From Acidobacteriota bacterium (GTDB lineage: Bacteria > Acidobacteriota > Vicinamibacteria > Vicinamibacterales > 2-12-FULL-66-21): a DNA stretch of 15,135 nt. The translations under genes and the position numbers were made by a program. The notes below the pieces were generated by a model. It had not been told where the DNA came from. It saw only the letters and a list, made by a program, of their open reading frames with translations, and ran no database searches. The stretch covers positions 1 to 15,135 of the forward strand of contig JABFWM010000647.1 of NCBI GenBank assembly GCA_013362195.1, read 5' to 3'. How positions within the stretch are numbered: position 1 is the stretch's first letter; each line of letters opens with the position of its first letter. Positions 1-6,748 of this stretch are shown here, piece by piece.

Positions 1-135
1 CCGCAGCGCGGACGTCGTCAACAGCGCCTTCATCGTCTGCAACTCCACCCGACCGCCGCTGCCACCGCTCGCCGGGCAAGCGGCGACCACATCGCCAGGC
101 GGTCCTGGTTCCGATCGTTTACAGCAGCTCGACAT
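1..135 (-). CDS. N-terminus of a CopZ-like (putative Fe-S) metallochaperone, cut by left edge
   Basis: The reading frame from ATG at 135-133 stays open for 45 codons to the window edge. A strong ribosome binding site, GGGAGG (minus strand, 148-143), sits 7 nt before the ATG. The protein begins MSSCC and continues with CPASGGSGGRVELQTMKALL at residues 20-39. That arrangement (N-terminal CC, then CP.SG..G..V...T.KALL) is recalled from small proteins annotated as putative iron-sulfur cluster-binding metallochaperones, related to the N-terminal domain of CopZ. Members are thought to bind metal and pass it to a partner; the C-terminal metal-binding part would lie outside the window. The gene sits directly behind a MerR-type promoter of the Zn/Cd/Pb-responsive class, which fits a metal-homeostasis role. 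The start and frame are well supported; the family call rests on a short stretch recognised from memory. Confidence 0.6.
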   Translation of the reverse strand, partial: MSSCCKRSEPGPPGDVVAACPASGGSGGRVELQTMKALLTTSALR

Positions 136-156
136 GCAGCGGCCTCCCACGCCACC

Positions 157-188
157 ATTGTCCACTCTGGAGCTGACTCCAGAGTCAA
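157..188 (-). promoter_or_regulatory. MerR-family (ZntR/CadR/PbrR-type) promoter and operator
   Basis: On the minus strand a -35 box TTGACT (188-183) and a -10 box GACAAT (162-157) are separated by 20 bp. That is longer than the usual 17 and typical of promoters that MerR-family activators untwist. The spacer and part of the -35 box hold a perfect dyad: ACTCTGGAG (164-172), CTGA, CTCCAGAGT (177-185). From memory, the E. coli zntA operator bound by ZntR has the same two half-sites and differs only in the central bases. Transcription would start near 150, giving a leader of about 15 nt before the metallochaperone ATG at 135. The regulator gene itself is not in the window. The dyad and spacing are seen directly; zinc, cadmium or lead response is inferred from family knowledge. 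Confidence 0.75.
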
Positions 189-214
189 GCGCGGCCTGGC
201 ATCCGTGAGTGTCC

Positions 215-643
215 TCACGGCCGCTCATGGTCGAGCGGCGGCGATGGTTTCGATGACCCTTGCGACGCGGTCGCCGCCGTCGTGTCGGATCCTGCGATCT
301 TCCTCTGGATCCAGCCGCGCAGCGCCGTGCGGCTCAGAAGGAAGGCGGTCGTGGCAGCGAGAACGCTCGCCGGCGAGGCGATCAAGAGCCCATAGATCGG
401 GCCGAACGCGAAGCCAGCCGCCATCGTGAGCAGTGATCCGGGCACGAGGGCCACTTCGGCCGCCACGTACACGGCAATGAACATCACGACGCCCATGGCA
501 CCAGCGCCGCGGAGGCGTTCCGCCAGCGCGATCGTCCATTCCTTGACTGGAAGGGCCCAGACGATGGCGACGAAAGCGGCCGCGCCGATCGCGGCAAGCA
601 CGAGGCGACTCCGCGGCCAGCCGCGGGTGGGTGAGCGGATCAT
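215..643 (-). CDS. TVP38/TMEM64 (VTT domain) family membrane protein, C-terminally truncated
   Basis: This 142-residue protein has a basic N-terminus, a membrane helix at about 12-31, a second hydrophobic stretch at about 47-66, and the VTT/DedA-like signature LVPGSLLTMAAGFAFGPIYG at about 66-85, followed by another hydrophobic segment to about 103. Full members are usually 200-240 residues. They continue with a second re-entrant half containing a conserved R(L/S)SP..PF motif, which is absent here. After residue 118 the sequence becomes a short low-complexity tail (SDTTAATASQGSSKPSPP) and stops. A neighbouring frame gives GDRVARVIETIAAARP and also stops at once, so neither frame restores the second half. 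It may be a decaying remnant or a deletion product. ATG at 643 is the only good start; its ribosome binding site is weak. The protein would be in the inner membrane. VTT genes occur near metal-resistance genes elsewhere, so proximity to the promoter at 157-188 may not be accidental. Confidence 0.7.
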   Translation of the reverse strand: MIRSPTRGWPRSRLVLAAIGAAAFVAIVWALPVKEWTIALAERLRGAGAMGVVMFIAVYVAAEVALVPGSLLTMAAGFAFGPIYGLLIASPASVLAATTAFLLSRTALRGWIQRKIAGSDTTAATASQGSSKPSPPLDHERP

Positions 644-847
644 CGCGATGGCCCGATCGTCTTCATCTCCGCAGTGTATGGCTGCACCGTGCTTCGATGG
701 GGCTCGACTGAGAGTTGTGTGGGCGATCTCACTAACAGGAGCGCTTTCTGCACCGCCCAGCCGGACGCGTGCGCGGAGCCATCTGCGCAGGACCTGCCGC
801 AGTGTGCCCTTCGCGAGCCGACATCAGATGCGCGTTCCCCTCGGTAT

Positions 848-864
848 GAGACCCTGTGGGTCTC
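848..864. repeat. Perfect inverted repeat (7-bp arms, 3-nt loop)
   Basis: GAGACCC (848-854), TGT, GGGTCTC (858-864) forms a perfect short hairpin about 48 bp upstream of the candidate -35 box for the GH15 gene. No T tract follows on either strand, so a classical intrinsic terminator is unlikely. It could be a regulator binding site or a chance palindrome in GC-rich DNA. Confidence 0.4.
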
Positions 865-911
865 CGATTGACGCCGGTGTGTGTCCGGCGGCCCGAGGAG
901 GTCGCCCTCGA

Positions 912-940
912 TTGACGGCCTGCACGCTGGCCGATATGTT
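912..940 (+). promoter_or_regulatory. Candidate sigma70-type promoter for the GH15 gene
   Basis: TTGACG (912-917) and TATGTT (935-940) are separated by exactly 17 bp, matching 5/6 and 4/6 positions of the consensus boxes. Transcription would start near 947, leaving a leader of about 20 nt that contains the GGAG ribosome binding site at 956-959. A second TTGACG at 868-873 has no acceptable -10 partner. The placement is good but the match is only by inspection. Confidence 0.45.
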
Positions 941-967
941 CAGCGGGTGGGATACGGAGCCCGCGCG

Positions 968-2827
968 ATGAACGCGATTCAAGACTACGCCGTGATCGGA
1001 GACTGTCGCAGCGCCGCGCTCGTCGCGCGCGACGGATCGATCGATTGGCTCTGCTGGCCGCGATTCGACAGTCCGTCGATCTTCGGCAGAATTCTCGACG
1101 ACAGGGCCGGGTTCTGGAGCCTGGCGCCCACGACGCCGTTCACCGTGACACGCTCGTACCTGGAGAACACCAATGTTCTCCAGACCCGTGTGCAGACCGC
1201 CTCAGGATCCGTTGTACTCACCGATCTGATGCCGGTCGCGTCCGAAGAACAGAAACGAACGCTGTTCCTTCCGGACCATGAAATTCTGCGGATCGTCGAG
1301 TGCGAACGGGGAGAGGTCGAGGTTCAGATGCGGCTCGAACCGCGGCCTGGCTACGCGCGTCAGCAGATACGCATTCGAGACACCGGCGCTCTCGGGATCC
1401 GGGTCGACATGCCGCATGGGTTGCTCGCGCTCCGCACCGACATGTCTGTCGACGGCGTTGCAGACGATGGCGTGCGCGCACGCATGACCTTGCGGTCCGG
1501 ACAGGCATGCTATGCATCACTGACCTTCGCGGACGACTGGCCGGCCGTCCTGCCGCCGCTCGGCGCCTGGTCGCGCGAGGCGGTCAGGCGGTCCGTCGCC
1601 TGGTGGCGAGACTGGGCCGCGCACATTACCTATGATGGCCCGGCGCGCGACGCCGTCGTGCGCAGTGCGCTGGTGCTCAAGCTGCTCGCCTATGCCCCGT
1701 CAGGCGCGGTTGTCGCCGCGCCGACGACGTCGCTGCCGGAGCGGCTCGGCGGCGATCTGAATTGGGATTACCGCTTTTGCTGGCTGCGCGATGCGTCGCT
1801 GACCGTGCGCGCGCTCTTCGGCCTCGGCTGCGTGGAGGAGGCTGACGCCTTTATCAGCTGGCTGCTGCACACGACGCGCCTGACGCGGCCTGAGCTTCGG
1901 ATTCTCTATGACGTCCACGGCAACACACCGGATGACGAGGAGACTCTCGCACATTTCGGCGGCTTTCGCGGATCGCGGCCGGTACGGATCGGAAATGCGG
2001 CGGCCGAACAGCTCCAGCTGGATGTGTACGGCGAGGTGATCGACGCAGCGACCCACTCAGTCCGGACCGGCGCCACGTTGGATCGGGAAACCCAGCGTAT
2101 GCTCTGCGGCTTCGGCGAGTACGTCTGCCGTCACTGGAATCAGCCGGACGAGGGCATCTGGGAGCCGCGATCCGGAAAGGGTCACAACACGCACTCGCGC
2201 GTGCTGTGTTGGACCGCGCTCGATCGATTGCTTCAACTCCACGAAAAGGGGCATCTCGGTCATGTTCCTGTCCGGCAGTTCGAGGAAACACGGGAGCGGA
2301 TCCGAAACGAGGTCCAGCTGCGCGCCTGGAATGTCACACGGGACAGCTACGTCGCGCGACTGGACGGCGATGGTCTGGACGCGAGCTTGCTGCTCCTGGC
2401 ATGGTACGGCTTCGAGGATGCCCGCTCGGATCGGATGCGTAAAACGTACGCGCGCGTCCAGGAGCACCTCGGGGCCGGCAATGGCTTGCTGTATCGGTAT
2501 CGAAGGACCGATTCCCCTGGCGAGGGCGCATTCGGGATCTGCAGCTTTTGGGGCGCCGAGTACCTGGCGCTCGGTGGCGGGAGCATCGACGAGGCAGAGG
2601 CGGCCTTCGCGCGCCTCTGTCGGTACGCGAATGACGTCGGCCTGTTCGCCGAGGAACTCGACCCGCAGACGGGCGCAGCGCTCGGCAATTTTCCACAGGC
2701 GTTCACCCACGTTGGCCTGATCAACGCCGCGTTGTCGCTCGCGCGCCGACGACAAGGCGATCGGCCGGTCGAACGCGCCGTGCCCCCGCGTCCGCCCGAG
2801 TCGCGGCACCCGGAGGCGCGCGCGTGA
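968..2827 (+). CDS. Glycoside hydrolase family 15 protein (glucoamylase/trehalase type)
   Basis: A 619-residue enzyme, close to the usual 600 or so for bacterial GH15 proteins with an N-terminal beta-sandwich and a C-terminal (alpha/alpha)6 barrel. The opening IQDYAVIGDCRSAALVARDG, then SIDWLCWPRFDSPSIFG (24-40), is the hallmark N-terminus. GGDLNWDYRFCWLRDASLT (261-279) is the core substrate-binding motif. GIWEPR (396-401) supplies the likely general acid Glu399, and AEELDP (561-566) the general base Glu562 or Glu563, followed by FPQAFTHVGLINAALSLA. It hydrolyses alpha-linked glucose from the non-reducing end or splits trehalose; the sequence does not separate these. No signal peptide, so probably cytoplasmic. 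Start chosen at ATG 968 because the family N-terminus begins there and GGAG lies 8 nt upstream; an in-frame GTG at 881 would add an unlike 29-residue leader. It overlaps the next gene by 4 bp. Confidence 0.93.
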   Translation: MNAIQDYAVIGDCRSAALVARDGSIDWLCWPRFDSPSIFGRILDDRAGFWSLAPTTPFTVTRSYLENTNVLQTRVQTASGSVVLTDLMPVASEEQKRTLFLPDHEILRIVECERGEVEVQMRLEPRPGYARQQIRIRDTGALGIRVDMPHGLLALRTDMSVDGVADDGVRARMTLRSGQACYASLTFADDWPAVLPPLGAWSREAVRRSVAWWRDWAAHITYDGPARDAVVRSALVLKLLAYAPSGAVVAAPTTSLPERLGGDLNWDYRFCWLRDASLTVRALFGLGCVEEADAFISWLLHTTRLTRPELRILYDVHGNTPDDEETLAHFGGFRGSRPVRIGNAAAEQLQLDVYGEVIDAATHSVRTGATLDRETQRMLCGFGEYVCRHWNQPDEGIWEPRSGKGHNTHSRVLCWTALDRLLQLHEKGHLGHVPVRQFEETRERIRNEVQLRAWNVTRDSYVARLDGDGLDASLLLLAWYGFEDARSDRMRKTYARVQEHLGAGNGLLYRYRRTDSPGEGAFGICSFWGAEYLALGGGSIDEAEAAFARLCRYANDVGLFAEELDPQTGAALGNFPQAFTHVGLINAALSLARRRQGDRPVERAVPPRPPESRHPEARA

Positions 2828-3306
2828 ATTGGACCAGTTCGCTGTTATGGGGCTTCGTGAGCACGATCGTCCTGACGACGCTGATGGCAGGCAGTCAGGG
2901 CATGCGCCTGACCCGAATGAATCTCCCGTACATGCTCGGGACGATCTTCACCGCGAACCGCGATCGGGCGAACGTCATCGGCTTCGGCGTTCACGTCATG
3001 ATGGGATGGCTCTTCTCGCTCTTCTATATCGCGGCGTTCCACGCGTGGGACCGCGCGACGTGGTGGCTGGGCGCGTCCATCGGGCTGGTCCATGCCGCGT
3101 TCGTACTGACGGCTGGCATGAGGCTGCTGCCCGGCATGCATCCGCGGATGGCGAGCGAGCAGCAGGGGCCGACCGTCATGCGGCAGCTCGAGCCGCCCGG
3201 TTTCCTTGCGCTCAACTACGGCTATCAAACGCCGATCAGCGTCGTCGTGGCGCATCTGGCGTTCGGGGCCATCCTCGGGGCGTTCTACACGCTTCCAGCA
3301 CGATGA
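2824..3306 (+). CDS. Small multi-pass membrane protein of unknown function
   Basis: This 160-residue protein starts at GTG 2824, which shares bases with the stop of the GH15 gene (GTGA). A very good ribosome binding site GGAGG (2812-2816) sits 7 nt before it, so the two genes are translationally coupled. Four hydrophobic segments are visible at about 5-25, 50-72, 78-98 and 135-156. The polar stretch between helices 1 and 2 contains LPYMLGTIFTANRDRA, and the one between helices 3 and 4 (about 100-130) is rich in Pro, Met and Gln. The LPYMLGT..T..RD segment looks conserved in hypothetical proteins I have seen, but I know no function. Coupling to a GH15 enzyme hints at a shared role at the membrane. 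No signal peptidase site is evident. Confidence 0.85.
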   Translation: MNWTSSLLWGFVSTIVLTTLMAGSQGMRLTRMNLPYMLGTIFTANRDRANVIGFGVHVMMGWLFSLFYIAAFHAWDRATWWLGASIGLVHAAFVLTAGMRLLPGMHPRMASEQQGPTVMRQLEPPGFLALNYGYQTPISVVVAHLAFGAILGAFYTLPAR

Positions 3307-3320
3307 CGCGGCGCGTCGCC

Positions 3321-3352
3321 CGGATCGCCCGGCTGACGACAGGGCTGATCCG
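3321..3352. terminator. Hairpin between convergent genes, possible bidirectional terminator
   Basis: CGGATCGCCC (3321-3330) pairs with GGGC (3342-3345) plus GATCCG (3347-3352), giving a ten-pair stem with a single bulged T at 3346 and an 11-nt loop. It fills the 48-bp gap between the plus-strand membrane-protein gene and the end of the minus-strand operon. No T tract follows on either strand, so it is not a textbook intrinsic terminator. A separate short dyad GACGCG/CGCGTC at 3305-3317 lies just before it but has almost no loop. Confidence 0.35.
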
Positions 3353-3354
3353 CC

Positions 3355-3795
3355 TCAGGTCCCCAGCTCCAGCAGCGCCGCGCCGAGTTCCGGACGGGTC
3401 GTCCGGCACAAATGCCGCGCCGACTCGACGAGCACCACCTCCAATGTCGGTCGAACGTGCGCGTCGAGCAAATGCCCGCCGTGTGCCGTGCCGTCCGCTT
3501 TCCCGACGACGACATGGGCATGCAGTTTCGGCTCACCCTTTGGATCGCGAGCGATGTTGCCGACGAGCGACAGCAGCTCGACCTGCTCGTCGATGCGGAT
3601 GTTCTTGTAGTCCTTGCGCTGCGGTTCGAAAAAGCCCAATGTGACCCGCTCGAACGCGCCGATGGCGGTCAAGTGCGCGCCGGCCAGCCGCTGGTCCGCC
3701 GCGAAGCGCAGCAGGCCGCCGGCCACCTCCTCGCCGGGCTCGAACACCAGTACGAAGGTGTTCTCGGTTCCGCTGTCTATGCGTTTCGATGTCAT
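3355..3795 (-). CDS. PPC/DUF296 domain protein
   Basis: This 146-residue protein fits a stand-alone PPC (DUF296) domain. It opens with FVLVFEPGEEVAGGLLRFA, has GAHLTAIGAFERVTLGFF at about 39-56, and ends with the characteristic LHAHVVVGKADGTAHGGHL (HxH, then GGHL) at about 91-109 and HVRPTLEVVLVE after it. In plants the domain accompanies AT-hooks; bacterial and archaeal single-domain members form trimers and have no assigned reaction, although the conserved histidines suggest metal binding. The start ATG (3795-3793) overlaps the stop of the upstream kinase gene as ATGA, and AAGGAG lies about 8 nt before it, so it is the last gene of the operon and translationally coupled. Family assignment is firm; the role in this pathway is unknown. 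Confidence 0.85.
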   Translation of the reverse strand: MTSKRIDSGTENTFVLVFEPGEEVAGGLLRFAADQRLAGAHLTAIGAFERVTLGFFEPQRKDYKNIRIDEQVELLSLVGNIARDPKGEPKLHAHVVVGKADGTAHGGHLLDAHVRPTLEVVLVESARHLCRTTRPELGAALLELGT

Positions 3796-4859
3796 CCGCG
3801 GATCTCCTTATCAATCGGTGTGCGACGGCATTCGTCCAGCGCGAGAAACCACCGCTCGATATCGGCGAGCTGCGGGAATGCCCAATCGGCGCGCTCGTCG
3901 AGCAGCGCGTGTACCGGCCAAATCACGCTGTTGGCGTAGCGTGCACACTCCGCGGTATCGAACAGCAGGTCAAGGTCCGCCGGCGAAGCGAGGCGCCACC
4001 CGGCTTGCGCCACTGCCTGACGATAGTGCTCGAGGATCTCTCCACGCAGTGCGGCCGGGAAGCGGAAGAGGACGGTCGATACGTCGTAACTGAACGGGCC
4101 GACGGCCAGGCGGTCCCAGTCGACGAGCCGGGCGACGGGTCCGCTGCCGCCGACCCCGACGAAGATGTTGATCGGCCAGAGGTCGCCGTGCAGCAGGGTG
4201 TCGGGCCCCGCCGACGCCTCCGCGCGCGCCCGGCGCGGCGCATCGGCCAGAAGCGTGACGAGCTGCGCGCGCAGTCGATCGGGAACGCCGGCATGCTCGG
4301 GCGGCGGCTCAATCCCGGAGGCGGCAAGCGCATCGAGCGCATCGATCGCGTCGCCGACGTTCTCCACGAAGTAGTGCAATCCGCGGCTCGAGCTGTAGCG
4401 CCGTACGTCGGGCAGCACGGGATGGCGCGCGGCGCGAGTGTGAAGTTCGGCGACGAGCTCCACCGCGGCGCGAATGCGATCGATGTCCGGGTGTTCCGCG
4501 AGCGTCTCCTCGCCAAGATCTTCGTAGACATGCCACACACAGGCGCCGCGCGCCTCGGCCGCGACGCCAAGCAGGCGAGCACAGCGGTCCCCGAGACCGA
4601 GTGCCGGCAGCCAGCGCCGCGCGACGAGCTCCGTCCGCTGAGCGACGGCGGGTTCGAGCCGTTTGACGACGATGGTGCGCCACGGCGCGCCGTCCGCGAT
4701 GTCCATCCGCAGGACGCGCGCGTTCACCCGATGAATTCGCGCAATCCGCTCGTTGCCGCCGAGCAGCTCGCGCAGCAGCGCCCGCAGTTCGAGGATGTCC
4801 CTCTCGCCAGACGCGCGCAGCACGCACGTCGAACGATGGTCATCGATGATGTCGGTCAT
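3792..4859 (-). CDS. APH-type phosphotransferase (second copy)
   Basis: A 355-residue kinase of the aminoglycoside phosphotransferase/choline kinase superfamily. The N-lobe lysine is in TIVVKRLEP (Lys66); ACVWHVYEDLG follows at 106-116; the catalytic loop is LLHGDLWPINIF (His224, Asp226, Asn231); the metal-binding aspartate is in LVDWD (Asp247), followed by PFSYDVSTVLF. The enzyme would transfer the gamma-phosphate of ATP to a hydroxyl of a small molecule, probably a sugar, amino sugar or alcohol; the substrate cannot be read from the sequence. It is clearly paralogous to the kinase at 6745-7815 (shared HP(V/I)LPDVR, CVWHVYEDLG, HGDLWP.NIF). The start is ATG 4859, 8 nt after the stop of the frameshifted glycosyltransferase. 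Because of that frameshift the kinase frame is continuous with the glycosyltransferase's first half, giving a false 755-residue reading frame. Cytoplasmic, no signal peptide. Confidence 0.88.
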   Translation of the reverse strand: MTDIIDDHRSTCVLRASGERDILELRALLRELLGGNERIARIHRVNARVLRMDIADGAPWRTIVVKRLEPAVAQRTELVARRWLPALGLGDRCARLLGVAAEARGACVWHVYEDLGEETLAEHPDIDRIRAAVELVAELHTRAARHPVLPDVRRYSSSRGLHYFVENVGDAIDALDALAASGIEPPPEHAGVPDRLRAQLVTLLADAPRRARAEASAGPDTLLHGDLWPINIFVGVGGSGPVARLVDWDRLAVGPFSYDVSTVLFRFPAALRGEILEHYRQAVAQAGWRLASPADLDLLFDTAECARYANSVIWPVHALLDERADWAFPQLADIERWFLALDECRRTPIDKEIRG

Positions 4860-4867
4860 GCGCGGCG

Positions 4868-6059
4868 TCACCGGGTGGCGGCGCCCGTCGCGGGGGCGCC
4901 CCCCGTGCGCGCCGATCCGGAGCCGAGCGACTCGTCCAGGATCCGGCCGGCGACGTCTGCCGCGTCGCAGCAGGCCGCAAGCTCGCGCGCGCTGCGGCAA
5001 TGCCGCATGTAATTGGCATTGATGGCCTCGAACGCCGCGGCCGCTTCTTCCAGCGTCGTGAACCTGAACATGCCGTCGCCGCTCGGCAGCCACGCGCTCG
5101 GCCCGGTGTCCTGCACGACGACCGGTTTCCCGCTGGCGAGATAACACAGCGTGCGATCGCTGATCCAGGCGTTCTGCAAGGCCATGCAGGACGGCTTCGC
5201 GCAGCTGAACTCGCCGCGCGAGGCCTGGATGTAGGAGCGGTACGTCTCGGGGCTGCTCGTCACCTCTCGGGAATGACGAATCCGCCAGCCGGAACGCTCG
5301 AGCGAGGCGCGATCGGCGGCGTCCTTGTCGACCGAGCTCGAGCGGCTGGTTCGTGAGGCGCGGGAGCTTCTGGAACTGAAGAAACGAGACACGCTTCGTG
5401 TTCTCCCGCAGCACCGTCTGTCCGTTCTCGGTGACCTTCAGGAAGTCCGTTGTCAACCACGTCGAGACCGTCGTGAAGGTCTCGCAGCGCGGATCGAAGC
5501 TGACCGGCCAGAGATCGAGGCTCACACACGGCCGGATGTGGATCCAGTCGAGGCCGCAATCGGAAAAGCGGGCCGACGATGTGCCGACCGTCTCGCCGGT
5601 GGTCAGATAGCGATCGTGCGCGGGCACCGACAGCTGTCCGGTGCTCATCCAGAACTGAAGCAGGCCGGGGTCGATGTCGACGAGCGCGCTGCGTCGGGCG
5701 CAGCCGAGCAGCCGGGGATCGATCGCGTAGTGAAAGTTCAGCAGCAGATCGGCGCGCCGCAGGAGCGCTTCGGCCTCGGATCGCTCGTGGCCGACGAAAC
5801 GGATGTCGCCGCCGTCCTTGCGGTCGATCGAGTAGAGCAGCGCCTTGCCCTCGAGACCGAACCGCTGCATGCGCTCGAAGAAGGTCGAGAGGATGGCGGC
5901 GTCGCTTTTCCGATCGCCGACCGGCTGGAACTGTTCCAGCCAGTACACGTCGCAGCCCAGACGCCGCAGTCCCTGGACGTATTGCATGTACACCCAGAAG
6001 TGACCGCCGCCGTCCGGAAAGTTCGCGACCTTGTATACGGAGATCACCGCGGTGTTCAT
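4868..6059 (-). pseudogene. GT-B-like glycosyltransferase, frameshifted (second copy)
   Basis: Paralogue of the intact gene at 7843-9006. The first half reads from ATG 6059 (MNTAVISVYKVANFPDGGGH) through DIDPGLLQFWMSTG and GETVGTSSARFSDCGLDW to PLEL at residue 242 (5334). The second half is in another frame, from VDKDAADRASLERSGW (5332) through SRGEFSCAKPSCM and CYLASGKPVVVQDTGPS to the stop at 4868. Joining the frames at 5333 gives about 396 residues that align end to end with the 387-residue paralogue. Aligned to the paralogue, the junction lacks 11 nt, so a small deletion is more likely than one extra base. Both halves keep good codon bias and conserved motifs, so the lesion is recent, a sequencing or assembly error, or (less likely) tolerated. 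The start overlaps the deacetylase stop (ATGA), and CGGAG lies 8 nt upstream. If intact it would transfer a sugar from a nucleotide donor in the cytoplasm. Confidence 0.8.
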
Positions 6060-6748
6060 CGCGCCCGCTCCGCCTCGGCGCCGCGAACGAGCGCGGGCAG
6101 ATCCTGGAAGCCGATCAATTGAATGTCGCGTTCGATGAGTGCATCACGCAGGCGAGGGTCGCACAGCGTGCGCAGCTCCAGCTCGCGCTCCGCGGCATAG
6201 CTGGAAGGGAACCCGGGTTCGACATATCCGGGGTGGCAGGTCAGCTCGGTCACCCCGCGTCCGACCTCCGCGTCCACCAGGCGGAGCAAGCCGTCGACGC
6301 TGATCTGTTCGGGATGGGTTTCCCCGGCCCACTGGCCGTAAAACTTGCGGAAGTGGCGGGCGGGAGACTGTCCGCGCAGCGGCACGCCGATGCTGGCGGC
6401 CCACCTGCGCAGCTGCGGCAGAATGCGCGGATCGTAGTGCACGTCGTGGTGGGAATCGAGATGGGTCGGCGCGGCGTCGACCCGCTCCACGAATTGCGCG
6501 AGCTGGCGCTCGGCCTCCGCGATCACGCGTTCGGGAACATTCGGGTCCAGCTCCAGATGCAGGCCGACGCTCAAGGCCGGATACTCGCGCCCGACGGCGA
6601 TCGCCGCCTCGCACGCAGGACGATCGACGAGCAGGCTGGTGCTCGTCAGGATCCCGCGGCGATGTGCGTCGATGATGCCGCGATTCACGCCGTTGGTGAA
6701 CCCGAAGTCATCCCCGTTGACAATGAGCCATTTCATCGCAGCCTTCAT
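6056..6748 (-). CDS. YdjC/ChbG/HpnK-type carbohydrate deacetylase
   Basis: A 230-residue protein with the family's opening strand and metal motif LIVNGDDFGFTNGVNRGI (Asp13, Asp14), GLHLELD (His64), THLDSHHDVHYDP (95-107, with several candidate metal and catalytic histidines), and CHPGYVEPGF (171-180). YdjC-like enzymes remove N-acetyl groups from sugars such as chitobiose, diacetylchitobiose-6-phosphate or hopanoid-linked GlcNAc using a divalent metal. Here the likely substrate is an N-acetylated sugar made or transferred by neighbouring glycosyltransferases. The ATG at 6748 overlaps the upstream kinase stop (ATGA). An internal ATG at 6736, preceded by GAAGG, is equally plausible and would drop four residues. 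The gene sits between two copies of a glycosyltransferase-kinase pair and overlaps the next gene by 4 bp. No signal peptide, so cytoplasmic. Confidence 0.9.
   Translation of the reverse strand: MKAAMKWLIVNGDDFGFTNGVNRGIIDAHRRGILTSTSLLVDRPACEAAIAVGREYPALSVGLHLELDPNVPERVIAEAERQLAQFVERVDAAPTHLDSHHDVHYDPRILPQLRRWAASIGVPLRGQSPARHFRKFYGQWAGETHPEQISVDGLLRLVDAEVGRGVTELTCHPGYVEPGFPSSYAAERELELRTLCDPRLRDALIERDIQLIGFQDLPALVRGAEAERAR

Larger units (their letters stand above)
644..967. other. Divergent intergenic region
   Basis: These 324 bp separate the leftward VTT gene from the rightward GH15 gene. Short open frames cross the region on both strands, but none has a recognisable protein, a good ribosome binding site or consistent codon bias. 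The supported contents are a perfect hairpin at 848-864 and a candidate plus-strand promoter at 912-940. A leftward promoter for the VTT gene must lie here too, but I see no convincing -35/-10 pair for it. Confidence 0.6.

Noticed and set aside
2..208. Plus-strand open frame at the left edge with high GC at third positions, possibly the 3' end of a gene
   Set aside because: The bias is explained by the opposite-strand metallochaperone frame, which has a strong ribosome binding site and promoter; the plus-strand protein resembles nothing.
881..967. GH15 gene starting at the GTG at 881
   Set aside because: The 29-residue extension is unlike the family and would contain the candidate promoter; ATG 968 has GGAG at the right distance.
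3792..6059. Single 755-residue glycosyltransferase-kinase fusion
   Set aside because: Residues 243 to about 400 are out-of-frame Arg-rich sequence. The real glycosyltransferase C-terminus lies in another frame and ends at 4868 before a separate kinase ATG at 4859.
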